DNA of 64,000 nucleotides from Sebastes aleutianus (lineage: Eukaryota; Chordata; Actinopteri; Perciformes; Sebastidae), in contig CAKAKS010000013.1 in the NCBI GenBank assembly GCA_916700875.1, positions 11,276,096 through 11,340,095 of the forward strand. The letters run 5' to 3'. A program made the translations under genes and the position numbers. Shown piece by piece: positions 22,601-35,330 of the stretch (position 1 is the first letter of the stretch; every line of letters starts with the position of its first letter). The notes under the pieces were generated by a model, which was given only the letters and a program-made list of their open reading frames with translations, was not told the DNA's origin and did not search any database.

Positions 22601-25515
22601 ATAAACCAAACAATGAATCGATTAATCAAGAACAAACAATTCTGCAGGTTGATCGATAATGAAAATACAGGAGGCAGTTGCATTTTGGACTCTGGATTTC
22701 TGACCTATGACCTTAGTTATGTTTTGCTCTTGAACGTGCTGCTTGTCTGTCTTTTTGCAGCCATGATGTATTGCATTTAAGTGAGTTATGTTGTCATGTT
22801 GTCATATACTGCTGTGTCCTAAAAAGAGGTGTGTGTATGCATGAATTTGTGTGTGAGTGTTACCTTATTAGATGGAGGTTGATATGATGGAAAGTTCTCA
22901 GTTGGTGATCTAACCCTGGGAACAGGCCGACATCTCTGTCCTGGCAAAACGAAGGAGGGCTTGTTAGTGTCAGCTGAAGTCTGTCTACTCCAATGATTTA
23001 CACACACACACACACACACACACTTGTTCTCATTGTGATATCAGCATTTTGACTCTGTAACTCTCCGTAACGAGACCCTCCTGTCCTCCTGTCAGCTCTC
23101 ATTTCTGTACCAATTAAACAACCTGTGAACTCTTTCTCTTCACTGTCATCTAATCTCTCCAAAATGATCTTTTCTATCTTTCCGCCCACTTCCACAACCT
23201 CCTCCATAAACCTTAGTGTTGGCCGTCCCTTTGTCTCGCTCATTGACTGTGAAGAACAAGTTTTTTGGCTTTTAAAGAAAGCACATCTGAACCTATCATT
23301 ATTGTTTTCGTATATATATAAAAGAATCACAAAAACATCATCACTGATGTTCCGCTTCCTCGGCTCTCCACTGAACGCCAGACTGCAGCTAATTTCTGGC
23401 TGAGCATCTCACAACATAACACCACCTTGTTAGCGGCTCGTAAGGTTCTTGTGCGATCGCAGTTCATCCGTGAATCAATGAATTAACTGCTGAGCACGGA
23501 CTTGGCTTTGTCTGCAACTGCTGAATGGAAAAGCTTAATAAGAAAAGCTCTGGAAAAAGAGGTGAAATCATGGACCTGTCAGGCAGGCGGTCAAAGCTCC
23601 CCTTCAGGCAGCGACTGTTCAATAATGTATGTTTTTGGTAAAAGTTTTGTCTGTTAAATGTTGGAGGCGAGCGAGTTTAAGAAAGCAGATGTTGGCTCCA
23701 ATAAGGCGCCGTAACGTCGTCATTTTAGCTCTCTAGGAAATTAAACTTTGGACGAACGAATCATCGAATTGATTTTGTTCAGATCTGCATCAGGAAGAGT
23801 TATCGTTTTTGGCTTTTGTATGTCTCAATATCTTAGACGACTGGAATTCAACGTCTTAAAATTGAGTTGTTGTTGGCAAGGATCTAAATCCAATAGACTT
23901 TCCAGAGGCAGCAGATAAATGTGAGCATACTGCACTTATTTGGAGAAAAGACAGAAGTCGTGTTTCCAGAAATAGCTACTGTTCTTGGATGTCTCTGCCT
24001 CTTGTAGAAGAGATAAAGATCTCGCATGAAGGTTATGAAAACATGTGTCTGGTGTAGGATTGTTTCTCTGCTGACTGATAAAAAAAGATATCAGGACTTG
24101 CTGCTTCCAAAATATTATGAATAGGAAGGGACAGCGGAGAAACATCTAGATTGTGTCTGAGAAGTTTTAAAGGCTATTTTTAGACTGAAGTCACAAAGGC
24201 TTATTTTAGTGTTTCCCCTCGTGTTACTCCAGGGAGATCAGGACAGAAAAATCTGAAATTTCTTCGACGAACCATGCTGAAGTTAAATTATAATTCATCC
24301 TGAGGGGAACATGAATGTCTGTACCCAATTTCACGGTAATCCATCTGATCTTTTCATCTCATGCCGCCAACACGGCTAAAATCTTTAAAGAATCCCAGAG
24401 CAGATCTCCTCAGCTCAACCTTCTCATATGGAGGAAGGAGTTTAGTTTGATGTCAGCATCCTGCTCTAGATTCTCAGAAAAGGTGAAGGTATTTGCAAAC
24501 AGCAGAATAGTAGCAAAGAATCCCATCGGTTTGGATCACAAACAGGTTCTCTGGCCTGTAAGAGTTGGCAAATGTGTGAGCTGGCAGCGAAGGCAGCATT
24601 GAACACTCCCTGTGAGACGTTCAAGATGTTGCTCAACACGCTGCACAAATGCCCGATGATGGCTTCAATTGAAAGCGTTTTCAACAAATGGCAGCCACAG
24701 AAAAGGCTTTTTAGCAATGGAACAATGCTGGTTGTGGCTTTGAGAAGCAATTCATGACATCAATCTGGTTTTACAGCTTGACTGATTCGAGTCACGACTC
24801 AAATGAGGAACACATTGCAAATGACATTTTAAATCCTGAGTAAAACGTATGGGACCAATCCTCCTGTCAGTTGTAATTCTAGTAACTGCTAAACCAACAT
24901 GCCGTACACTTAATCACCCATTTACTGCTTTTGCTGTGCTATGAATTGTTGTTCTCCATAACGCAAGTAAACACATCAAAACTAATTCTATTTTTCTGTA
25001 TCCCCGACCCGTCAGAATCATTAAACCTGTGTGTGTGCGGAGCTCATTTCTCAGTAAGCAATCTGAACCTTTAATCTGCCTATATTTAAGGATCTGGAGC
25101 CTCATGATCAGTCACAGCGGTTGTGACAGCCCATGATAACCTTTGACCTTGTTGTCAAGTCTTGTTAAGCTTTGCCTGATAACGTGTGGTCATTTTGATA
25201 TAATACATGTTTAAACTGTTCGTTACAGTGGAGAGTTTACCTTGGTAGACTTTTTTCCAGTGTCAAAGCCTTATAAAAAAAAACGGCTGCTTCATAAGTC
25301 TACTATTATTTTTAAAGCAAGTTTGATAAAGAAAGATAGAAGTTATTTTTGTTTAGTTTGAGGAGGATGCAGGAAACTTCAATGAAAAGTATACAATGTG
25401 CATGAATAAGAGATCATAAATTCTCAGTATATTAAGTGTTTTGTATAGAAGAAGAAAATAGTTAGTTAGTTTTTGAGCAATGATTTGGCTTTGTTTTGGT
25501 ACAGTGGCTGTAAAT
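22600..25515. other. Intron sequence, no gene recognised
   Basis: It contains a short (CA)n tract at about 22999-23022. Open frames of up to about 110 codons occur on both strands (for example around 23000-23400 and 24315-24757), but none shows family motifs or codon bias. I see no clear transposon here. Confidence 0.4.
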
Positions 25516-25521
25516 AATAAG

Positions 25522-25978
25522 GATGCACCTATACTGATATGGGATATCGGGCCGATACCAACTCAAATAAATGGATCTTGTATCGTGACAATGGGGCCGA
25601 TCTATATGTTTATATACTATATACATTATATTCTGGAATTTTAATTCCTGTTTAAGTTTTTACCAGTTTGTTGCTGCATTAAAAAGGTTTACACTTGAAT
25701 TGTAAATCCTGTACATTTTGAAGATTTTTTACCAAGTCCCTGGTGTACGATTTATTATTTTAATAATAAAGGATAATTCAATACATTTATATCTATATAT
25801 TTATTTGTTACATTTTGTTTTACAAAGTTAGGAAAGCAATGTTTAAGTCAAGCCTAATGTTGCCTTACACTTAACAGAATGATCCCAGTCACATCCCCAC
25901 AGTGAGGCATATAGCTTATTAATTAAACAGTGGTATTGGATCAGTACTCGGTATCAGCCGGTACCCAAAGCCCAGGTA
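25522..25978 (+). mobile_element. Diverged hAT-like element (GGATGCACC type)
   Basis: The start aaggatgcacctatactgat with atcgggccgatacca and the right side cagtactcggtatcagccgg resemble the ends of the element at 19180-19882, but the interior is AT-rich and unrelated. The right terminus is degraded. It abuts a Tc1/mariner element. Confidence 0.5.
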
Positions 25979-25990
25979 ATAAAATATATA

Positions 25991-27610
25991 CAGACGTGGA
26001 CAAAATTGTTGGTACCCTTCCGTTAAAGAAAGAAAAACCAACAATGGTCACTGAAATAACTTGAAACTGACAAAAGTAATAATAAATAAAAATTTACTGA
26101 AAATTAGTTAATGAAAATCAGATATTGTTTTTGAATTGTGGTTCAACAGAATCATTTTAAAAAACAAACTAATGAAACTGGCCTGGACAAAAATGATGGT
26201 ACCCTTAACTTAATATGTTGTTGCACAACCTTTTGAGGCAATCACTGCAATCAAGCGATTTCTGTAACTCTCAATGAGACTTCTGCACCTGTCGACAGGT
26301 ATTTTGGCCCACTCCTCGTGAGCAAACTGCTCCAGCTGTCTCGGGTTTGAAGGGTGCCTTCTCCGAATGCATGTTTCAGCTCCTTCCACAGATGTTCAAT
26401 AGGATTTAGATCAGGGCTCATAGAAGGCCACTTCAGAATAGTCTATTGTTTTGTTCTAAGCCATTCTTGGGTGTTTTTAGCTGTGTTTTGGGTCCTTATC
26501 CTGTTTGAGGACCCATGACCTGCAACTGAGACCAAGCTTTCTGACACTGGGCAGCACATTTCGCTCCAGAATGCCTTGATAGTCTTCAGATTTCATTGCA
26601 CCCTGCACAGATTCAAGACACCCTGTGTCAGATGCAGCAAAGTAGCCCCATAACATAACCGAGCCTCCTCCATGTTTCACATTAGGTACAGTGTTCTTTT
26701 CTTTGTATGCTTCATTTTTGCGTCTGTGAACATAGAGCTGATGTGACTTGCCAAAAAGCTCCAGTTTTGTCTCATCTGTCCAAAGGACATTCTCCCAGAA
26801 GCTTTGTGGCTTGTCAATATGCATTTTGGCAAATTCCAGTCTCGCTTTTTTATGATTTGGTGTCCTCCTCGGTTGTCTTCCATTAAGTCCACTTTGGCTC
26901 AAACAGTGACGGATGGTGCGATCGGACACTGATGTACCTTGACCTTGGAGTTCACCTCTAATCTCTTTGGAAGTTGTCCTGGGCTCTTTGGTTACCATTC
27001 GTTTTATCCGTCTCTTCAATTTGTCATCAATTTTCCTCTTGCGGCCACGTCCAGGGAGGTTGGCTACAGTCCCGTGGACCTTAAACTTCTGAATAATATG
27101 TGCAGCTGTAGTCACAGGAACGTCAAGCTGCTTGGAGATGGTCTTATAGCCTTTACCTTTAACATGAAGGTCTATTATGTTCTTTCTAATCTCCTGAGAC
27201 AACTCTCTCCTTAGCTTTCTGTGGTCCATGTTCAGTGTGGTACACACCATGATACCAAACAGCACAGTGACTACTTTTCACCCTTTAAATAGGCAGACTG
27301 ACTGATTACAAGTTTGAAGATACCTGTGATGCTATTTACAGGACACACCTTAGTTTAACATGTCCCTATGGTCAAATTATTTTACATCTTTTCTAGGGGT
27401 ACCATCATTTTTGTCCAGGTCAGTTTCATTAGTTTGTTTTTTAAAATGATTCTGTTGAACCACAATTCAAAAGTAATGTCTGATTTTCATTAATTAATTT
27501 TCAGTAAATTTTTATTTATTATTACTTTTGTCAGTTTCAAGTTATTTCAGTGACCATTGTGGGTTTGTCTTTCTTTAACGGAAGGGTACCAACAATTTTG
27601 TCCACGTCTG
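25991..27610 (-). mobile_element. Tc1/mariner transposon, about 1.62 kb
   Basis: The ends cagacgtggacaaaattgtt and its complement (ending ttttgtccacgtctg at 27610) are inverted, and both flanks are TA, the Tc1/mariner target. The inverted arms are long, about 220 bp. They include a second inner copy of the tip motif (ctggacaaaaatgatggtac at about 26184; reversed near 27400), the IR/DR layout of some fish Tc1 elements. It encodes a broken transposase on the minus strand. Confidence 0.92.
26210..27265 (-). pseudogene. Inactivated Tc1-family transposase
   Basis: The first 262 codons (27265-26477) are open. They hold an N-terminal helix-turn-helix pair (SQEIRKNIIDLHVKGKGYKT; VTTAAHIIQKF), a basic linker GRGRKRKI, a second HTH (TIRHCLSQSGL) and the first catalytic Asp in WTDETKLELFG. 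A 2-bp loss after the second catalytic motif (DKDPKH) shifts the frame into a stop. Downstream, in other frames, are a premature TAG, the third-residue motif SPDLNPIEHLWKE and the C-terminal SYRNRLI with a final TAA at 26212-26210. At least two frameshifts and one nonsense change make it non-functional. The native start is probably the Met at 27229 (MDHRKL), given the usual 340-residue length. Confidence 0.9.
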
Positions 27611-27614
27611 TAAA

Positions 27615-30020
27615 TGTATTACCCTGTTATTTGTACATTATATTACAGCTAAAGCTGAAGAGTTGTGCTCTGGGTGGAAAGAGTGTAGAGAGAATATTCC
27701 CAGAAGTCAACAGTTTGTTTATTGTGGTAGGTCATCTACTCATCTGCTACACAGGCGAGCACTCATCATGCATTACCACACAAATAAGTATATATTCATT
27801 AAAAAGGTCACACAGCTAATTAAAAATAGCTTTTATTCTCTTAACCTTGGGCTGCTTGTTCTCATAGAACCATGTGGAGCATTATCTGGTTAACGTTTTC
27901 CCTCACATTTCTAAGAATAACGCTAAAAATAATTCCAACCTTTGTCTTACAAATAGTTGGTGCCCACTTTCCTTTGTTTTCCCATTCTTGTGGGGACGTC
28001 TGGACCCAACCAGAGAAAACAGAGACGGCTATCTATGCGAGTACAATAACACTTCACTTGAGTCATTGTTGCTCACCAGCTCTGCACCCAATAAACACGT
28101 TTACAGACACTATTGCCCACCCATGCTGCACCTGCCCCCCCACAGGCACCCGGAGGACCCCACAGCAGCATGCTGACCTGCACTGACACTTCATGGACTG
28201 TTCTTTGGTCGAGCATTGGCCTTCGTTTTATCATTTTATTCACTTTCATTTTCCCAAATCCATAACTATAGGTCTGTCCCAATAATTAAGTTATCGACTC
28301 ATCGTATCATATATGGACTTGACATCGGGCATTTTTACATTAGCAACTCATCGTACCATATATGGACGTTTCTTCTTTCTGAATTTGGTCGACACAACGG
28401 ATGTATCTTTTCTGGTCCTCGACATCCCATAATCCACCATGTGCCAGTCAGATTGTTAGGAGGATTAACAAGGATTCATGCCACCCTCATCACATTGTAG
28501 AGTCGGGAAATAGCATGCGACCGGTTAATATTTACCAGGTGTTTGTGCTCCAGTCATCAGTCACTGGTAAATATTTCACATGGACTACACAGAGATGTAA
28601 AAGCCAGGTGTAAACACCACAGTTTGCTCTTCATATTATTATGTGTTTAAGTTACACACCACGTCTTAGAAGACCCAGAAATTTTGCAAGCTATTTGGTA
28701 AACTTTGAAATGATTGACGCGCCAGGATGCACCATTAGTTTTGCTTTCTGTGAGGGAGACTTGACTCTTTTGTTTCTGGACTTTCTTCGCCCGCATAATG
28801 CAGAAGAAACAGACATAGCTCATTTATCTTCCTTTTAAATCTTTTCTCTGTCTTTCACGTCAACTCAGTTGCCTCGAGCGTTTCCGTCGGTATGTGTGCA
28901 CAGGTGACTGAGGCAAACTGGAAAGTCCTGACCTCTCCTTGCTCTTGTCTTCTCTCTTTCTCTTCCCCGTTCTAAGCCAGATGACAAGAACCAGAAACTT
29001 AACCCTTGGAACGAGAGTGAAAGTTTATGGCGACTCTTAATTTCTCAATGCCACTGACTCAGATAATGCAGCTCACACTCCCATAAACAGTTTCCAATAC
29101 ACTCTGAGATAGCTCCGTTCTCCCTAAACAGTAACAGTAATTGTTTTAAGGGACAAGGAAGTTAAAAAGAAAGAAAGAAATTACCGGAATATCAGCAGGC
29201 AGGTCCACCCTGTCTTTAAACTTTATTTAAACTGGACGGAATCCAAAACAGCAAAACTGACAAAGAGAGGTCATAGCTCCACACGCCAAGGCTGGGAGTG
29301 GTATGCTGCTGTCTCGCTGTGGGGTTGTGTACACTATCATCAACACTCGCAAACGTGTGCATGAATGCATACACACGATCATGCAAACACAAGCAAGTTG
29401 CATGCATAGATTTGCATTGCAGCCATATACTCGTTAGATCACTCACAGCATTCCTCACCACAAAGGAAAGCAAACTAGTTTACACACACACACACACACA
29501 CACGCTGAACAGTACGCAAAGGAAGAAACTGCTCGCCAGTAATGCCATTAATGCCTCTAAGCAGAAGCAGACTATCTTCTGGACTGATTTTAAACTGGAT
29601 TGGGTGAAAAAAGAAAGCGTATGTGGACCATATGTAAAGTCTTCATGTCCATTCGGTGAAGAAGAATCACTACCTGAAGCTCATTATCCAATACTTTCGT
29701 GACTTTGCGGAAAATCCTGCAGGGAAAGTTGCAACAACAACCGCCTGCACTGCAAAGCAACTCAAAAAAGGAAAACAGACTTATCAAAAAGAGTCTGATA
29801 ATATTTGCGAAACGTTTCAGAGATGGAAAATGTTGCTTATAGTTTAGCCTTCGTCTCATGGCTACGGTTAGTGCCATGAGCTAGCCTCGTGGCTACGGTA
29901 GCTACGGCAGTAGCTCGGGGAAAGCATCATTTTTTTCTCCATCTCTCTAATAGTTTAGCCTTCTGCGGCTAACTCACAGCTATGGTTAGGCTAAGGCTAT
30001 ACAATCCTGATGCTGCTATA
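27615..30020. other. Intron sequence, no gene recognised
   Basis: Short open frames occur on both strands, none with recognisable domains. A 19-bp motif (catcgtaycatatatggac) occurs twice near 28301 and 28350. A short (CA)n tract is at about 29483-29503. At 29850-29990 the phrase ggctacgg and gtttagcctt recur several times. Confidence 0.4.
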
Positions 30021-30029
30021 CAACTTATC

Positions 30030-30105
30030 GGCAGTTGGATTCTCACGATGTCACAAGATCACACGAGAATTAAAAATCCATCTAGTCAGGCTTCAAGTAA
30101 TGGGT
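30030..30105 (+). repeat. Dispersed repeat shared with 56350-56455
   Basis: The text gcagttggattctcacgatg, atcacacgagaa and aaaatccatctagtcaggct is repeated at 56360-56450 with small changes. No coding content. Confidence 0.5.
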
Positions 30106-30240
30106 TTGTGTCCGGCAGGCCAGACCACGGACCAATCACCACCCTGTGAGGAGCTACTGGCAGCTACTGGCGTGGCTTAGGTGTGTGAGGCAACACGGAG
30201 AGGCGACTGTTTGCTCTAAACAACAATAGCGGACACTATT

Positions 30241-30494
30241 ACTGTATGAAGGATGATGTTAAATGAATGACCAGTACTAGGTACAGGTTACTGTATGAAG
30301 GATGATGTTAAATGAATGACCAGTACTAGTACAGGTTACTGTATGAAGGATGATGTTAAATGAATGACCAGTACTAGGTACAGGTTACTGTATGAAGGAT
30401 GATGTTAAACGAATGACCAGTACTAGTACAGGTTACTGTATGAAGGATGATGTTAAATGAATGACCAGTACTAGGTACAGGTTACTGTATGAAG
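30241..30494. repeat. Tandem array of alternating 49- and 48-bp units
   Basis: Five full units start at 30241, 30290, 30338, 30387 and 30435, with a partial sixth at 30484. Units differ mainly at actaggtaca (49 bp) versus actagtaca (48 bp) and alternate A-B-A-B-A. They are otherwise almost identical, so expansion is recent and probably used a two-unit block. Confidence 0.95.
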
Positions 30495-30914
30495 CGCGTG
30501 CATATGCCCATGCTGGTCTGGTGGGAGGGGCTGCAGGATGAGGGCTATATTTCCAAATTCTGGAGCTTTTTTTTGTTTTGTTTTTCCTTTTCCAGAAAAC
30601 TGTCTACCCTGGGGTATCACAAGAATTACAATATGCTCAAAGATTGTTATAGAACTGCCTCCCCCAGCTTTAAAGTGCCCCAAATTGAAGCTTTGAAGAG
30701 TGAATTTTGAATACTTTAAGAGCCAGTAATCATAGCATGTCAAATTGTGCAATCTTCAGACTTCAGTGTAGTCTTGTTAGTGGTCCTGCTTCAGTTTGTC
30801 TGTATCTGTGCTTGGAAACAATTTACCCACAATGTCTGTCTGTCACACTAGAACTCACTTGGTCAAACAGGACATCTCAAGTTACTGCTTTTCTCTATAA
30901 CCTTAACTTTTAAT

Positions 30915-31860
30915 CAGGGTCTGAAATTAGCACCCAGCACTCGCCAAATGCAGGGTAAATTGTTGGCAGTGGCGAGTGAAATCATCAGGACATCCGCCAC
31001 TTTGGCAGGCAGGGAAAACGCTAGTGATGGGAATAGAGAACAGTAGTTGTCTACTTCCTTGGCGTCTCATGCCTCCGTGACTATCGACTCCTCTTATTGA
31101 TGCTTTCCCACAGTTACGCATGCCGTATCATGTTTCAGTTTGTTTGGGACCGGAGACATGGCAGAGAGAAAAAAAAGCTCTAAACAGCATTGGAGCTACT
31201 AAACCTGAGGGGGTGCACCCTATTATTTCCTGATAAAGCGACACTGTGAAAAACAAATCTGTGTTGAAATCATCAGGAGGAGAGTTAGTAACGTTAGCTG
31301 TTAGCAGCCGTTAGCAGCACAGTCCTGACTGGTTAAATAACGGAGCTATTAACGTTAACGGAGGTGCCATTTAGCTATTATTATGAGGCGTTCATGGTCT
31401 GCTCAGCAAAATGACCATTGGGTGAAGGTAAATTATAACGTTATCATGATGCGTTCAAATGTAATCTTGTGAAATTAAGTTTTTGTTGAGAAACTTCAAT
31501 AAATCCAGTTGTTGTCAAAGCAAATATTTAAATAATCATAATCATTTGAATTGTGTGTTTTTATGCAAATAACCACTATAGATGGCAATAAGTACAGTAC
31601 AGTATTGTGTGCAGTAACCTCCCCCCAAAAAAATAGGGCTCCCCCAGAAGCTGCGGTGTAATTCAAACACTGTAATTTACCGGGTATATAATGTTTTTTG
31701 TGGTAAATATATTGAACATTGAATGACATCAGATCTAAAATGTTATTCATTCATTTAGCGCAGAGCTTTCAAAGGTGGCAGATGTCTGAGTGGCAGACAA
31801 AAAAAAAATACTCTACTGCCACAGTGGCAGGAAGTGAAAAAAGTATAATTTCAGACCCTG
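30915..31860. mobile_element. hAT-like non-autonomous element, 946 bp
   Basis: It begins cagggtctgaaattagcacc and ends tataatttcagaccctg, giving inverted tips. The flanking 8-mers cttttaat (30907-30914) and cctttaat (31861-31868) match at 7 of 8 positions, the size of a hAT target duplication. Near both ends is a related gcagtggcgag/gccactttggcaggcagg versus tgccacagtggcaggaag block. No long frame remains. Confidence 0.75.
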
Positions 31861-31869
31861 CCTTTAATG

Positions 31870-34840
31870 TAGGCTGATGAGATTTGGGTAAAGTTCTCTG
31901 AACATGTTGTCTTTGTTTTGATTTTGTTCGTACAAACCAGTTCCTAAGTGGTTCTATTTTCAGCAAATAGGGAACATCTCTTTTTGTCTTTCCCAACACC
32001 GACAAGTTAAAACAACTCACCCAACAGGGGCTTCACCTCTGGCTACAGCTGCAACCGCTGCTCACTGCTTCCATGTGCAGCAATAACAACGCTGATAGTT
32101 TAAATGCAGAGAGACATTTGGATGCACTGTCTGCCTGCTGTGCATGTGAGGCTCTGTTATACTCGTATGTTATATATTTGCTTGTGTTTTTGAAGTTACA
32201 GAGTTGTGTCTGAGACAAATCATTGTTTTTTGATTGTGTCTGGGGATAAAAATACGTCTGCTGCTCATTTTAAAATGACTTTTAGAGCTGCAATCACAGC
32301 AGCTCTTTGAAGGTTAAGCTATCATCATCATAGAAGTCAAAAATCCAAGCTCAAAGGGACAGGATTTAGAGTGAGGTCATAGTGAGAGAAAGGCAGTCCT
32401 GAAGCGGTGAGTTTCTGGCAACGGTGTGATTGAAATTTAACGCCAATGATGTCTTAATCATCCCCTCATTTAGTTCTGTCCTCCAGCAGAAATCTGCTAC
32501 ACAGCGGCGGCTCTGTGGCCCGGTCACACGGACATTTAAGCAGGAAAGTTGAAAGAAATTTGATAACTAAATCAGAAAGGAATGACGCACAAATCTTTTA
32601 AAACTGCACGTTGTATTCATTCTCTCCTTCTTAATAAGGCTCTTTCACTGTTGCACTCTGGGAGCGAGGGTCGACTAAATGTCTCAAATGTGGTGTGAAA
32701 TAGCAGAACTCCCCTATCATCGCACACGAGTCAGGAGCTTGTTGTTTCACTTTTTATTCAACTCATCACAGAAGTGTTTTTTGAAAGTCTTGACCTTGAC
32801 TTTCAACTCATCTCAACATTTTAAGGCACCTGCTGCTGTTATCTAGGGAAACTTACAAAGACCAAACATACATTCCCAGATGACTGGCGTTTCAAGGAAA
32901 CACAAGTGAGCCATTGAGAAGAGGAGGTCTGGGAGTTGAGGATCAGCTTTGGTGGTTTTTAATCACCTTCAGGCCGGAGCCGCGAGGTTCTCGTGTTTCA
33001 TGATGAACAGTGATTTGTGGATACATTTCCAAAGCTAGCGTCAATTTTGTATGCATCTATGTTAACTATAGTCCTGTCACAAGCAATCAATAATTAGGAG
33101 AATAAAGACTTTTTTTCATTTGATAATGTCTCTATCCTTGTCTACAATGTGGTTCCTTGAAGTAAACTGATGCTGGCATGTGAGGCCAGGCCAGGACGCA
33201 TGTGGTTTCATGAACCCATGTTTAAAACAGTGGTTTCTGTTCCCCAATCCTCTAATGATTGTTCCTTTGGCTCTAAAAAATACTCCCCTGAAAGCTGCTC
33301 TGTATGTGTGCTGGGCTCTGGCAGGCCTTTTTGTGGGGGGGAGTGTCTCTTCACTGCAGACAAAAACTTGGCCTGAGCTGTGAAGTGAGGTAGAAACTCA
33401 GTTTATCCACCGTTCATAATCAAAATGGCCTTGTTTTTTTTTCTAGTAAATACCTTTGTGTATGGTTGGCAATCAAAAAGCTCCCGGCCTGATCGCTGTT
33501 TAAAGTGATGGATTGCTGAGAAAGCTGTAGGTCATTAAAAGTGAAGCAGGGATGAATCAGGCAGCTTTATGTCGGCACCGCGCTGGATGTCTGCCAGATC
33601 CGCTGAAGCCCTGAAGGCCTGATAAACTGGGCAAGACACACGAGCATTTACATTATAACAAATCATGGATATAAACCCATGCACGCACGTTTAAAAGCAA
33701 GTTCATAAACACACATGCGTCGTCAAATATAAACTTGACTTGACTGTTTCTCACATATACCGCACACAATTACCAGAAGCTTGTATGTACATGCAAATAT
33801 ACAAGACTCCTGGTTTAGGTGAGAAATGACATGCAGTTTTGAACAGTTGCTTTTGGGCAGGTCTCACAAAGGAGTCAAGAGAGAGTAAATGTCTGAGTGC
33901 AGATGAACAGCTAACATCTTAACATTCAACAGTTGTAGCTTAAATGCAAAGGTCATAAATCACCAGCACACCCACTTCATAATAAATAAAATGTACCAGT
34001 GTTAACGGCTATATAAAACGTTCACTAAATGGGCTCAGTATTTCACCTCCACCTCATTACGTCCAATAAGATAACTGCTAATTGCTGCTCTGCAACAGGA
34101 AAGGCTGTTAGGGAACCTGCCGTTTTTAAAGTGGTGACATGTGGTGCATTTGTTTTTATCTTGCACGGTTTTGGGCTCTACATTTTTTGGGGGGTTGAGG
34201 TACAGTTGCATTCATTCACCCTGGCATCGTGTTCATGTGAACTGATTACTGTGTGGGAGAGGAGAGGACACTATTTTATGACTCGAAAGCTGCCGTATTG
34301 AATGCTTGAAGAAGTTAACTTTTGTCACAACCATCGAAGAAATATGTCAATTCAAGAGGTATTTCTGTGTGTTGACTTACAACAATCTGTACAGCTTCGT
34401 CTATCTCATCCGCTCCAGACGACATTTTTGTGGCCGCTTTTCTATCGCTACTTTCTATGTATGTGGATAGCTAACTATGTAAGATCCCCATTTTTTATCT
34501 AACTTACATTGCCAGACATTATTTACTAAGTTAAGGACTCCAAATTGTGAGTATGTAAGTTTTTGTCAAGACATTAAAACGTAGTCTTAGTGTATATTTT
34601 GGTTCCGTTGGTATGATACCCTTCTGTTACCGTACTGCTCTCCTGCTCCAGACACTGAAGGCTCGGGGCAGTGAGTTACACAGCAGCAGGGTGTAACTCA
34701 ACATGATGAAGCTGGTTCCACCGTGCTGTACGCTCACTATGTTTGATTTCACTCCAGCTCTTGTGTATCTCCCTGCTTCTGTGTTTGGGTAAAGCGATTT
34801 ATGTGCAGTGCCACTGCTCGCGAGGTCTCAGCTGTTATTT
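31870..34840. other. Intron sequence, no gene or clear repeat seen
   Basis: This is the longest stretch in intron 1 without an evident transposon. Open frames (for example 34029-34301) are short and have no recognisable domain. It may be unique sequence and therefore a place to look for conserved regulatory elements. Confidence 0.35.
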
Positions 34841-34842
34841 CA

Positions 34843-35096
34843 CCCCCCCCCCCCCCCCCCACCTCTGCTCTCCTCTCCTGTCTTGTCTGTTTCATCACAA
34901 AGCAGAGAAAGTAAAGTGAAACAGCCAGCTCTCTCCCTCTCTGTGTTCGCTGTTCATCCCCCAACACACACACACACACACACACACACACTCCTGGTCC
35001 AGACCTCTCTCTTGCTGGATTTGAGTTACGTGGCCAACTTCTCCTCTTCCTAATCCCTTCAAATGAGAGTTCTGGACTGCCAAGGAACTCCCCGAC

Positions 35097-35150
<54 letters not shown>

Positions 35151-35330
35151 ACACATACAAAATTGTTTCCAAGTGGCCCTCTGAGATATTCTTTTCAGGG
35201 TTTGGTGTCCAGCGAGGGCCAGCCAAACACTCATACACACACACACACACTCTATTGCAGATACACACTGAGGGCAGGCCACACACACATGTAATACATA
35301 TGTGCACGCACACACACACATACAGTTATA
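34843..35330. repeat. C tract and (CA)n microsatellite cluster
   Basis: A C18 tract lies at about 34843-34860, with CA tracts at about 34963-34991, 35100-35158 and 35235-35250 and a few shorter ones to 35320. Long Cys/Val-rich frames on the minus strand here (to 201 codons) are products of the GT repeats. Confidence 0.93.

Noticed and set aside
30241..30494. CRISPR array
   Set aside because: Units are contiguous near-identical tandem repeats without unique spacers, in a vertebrate genome.
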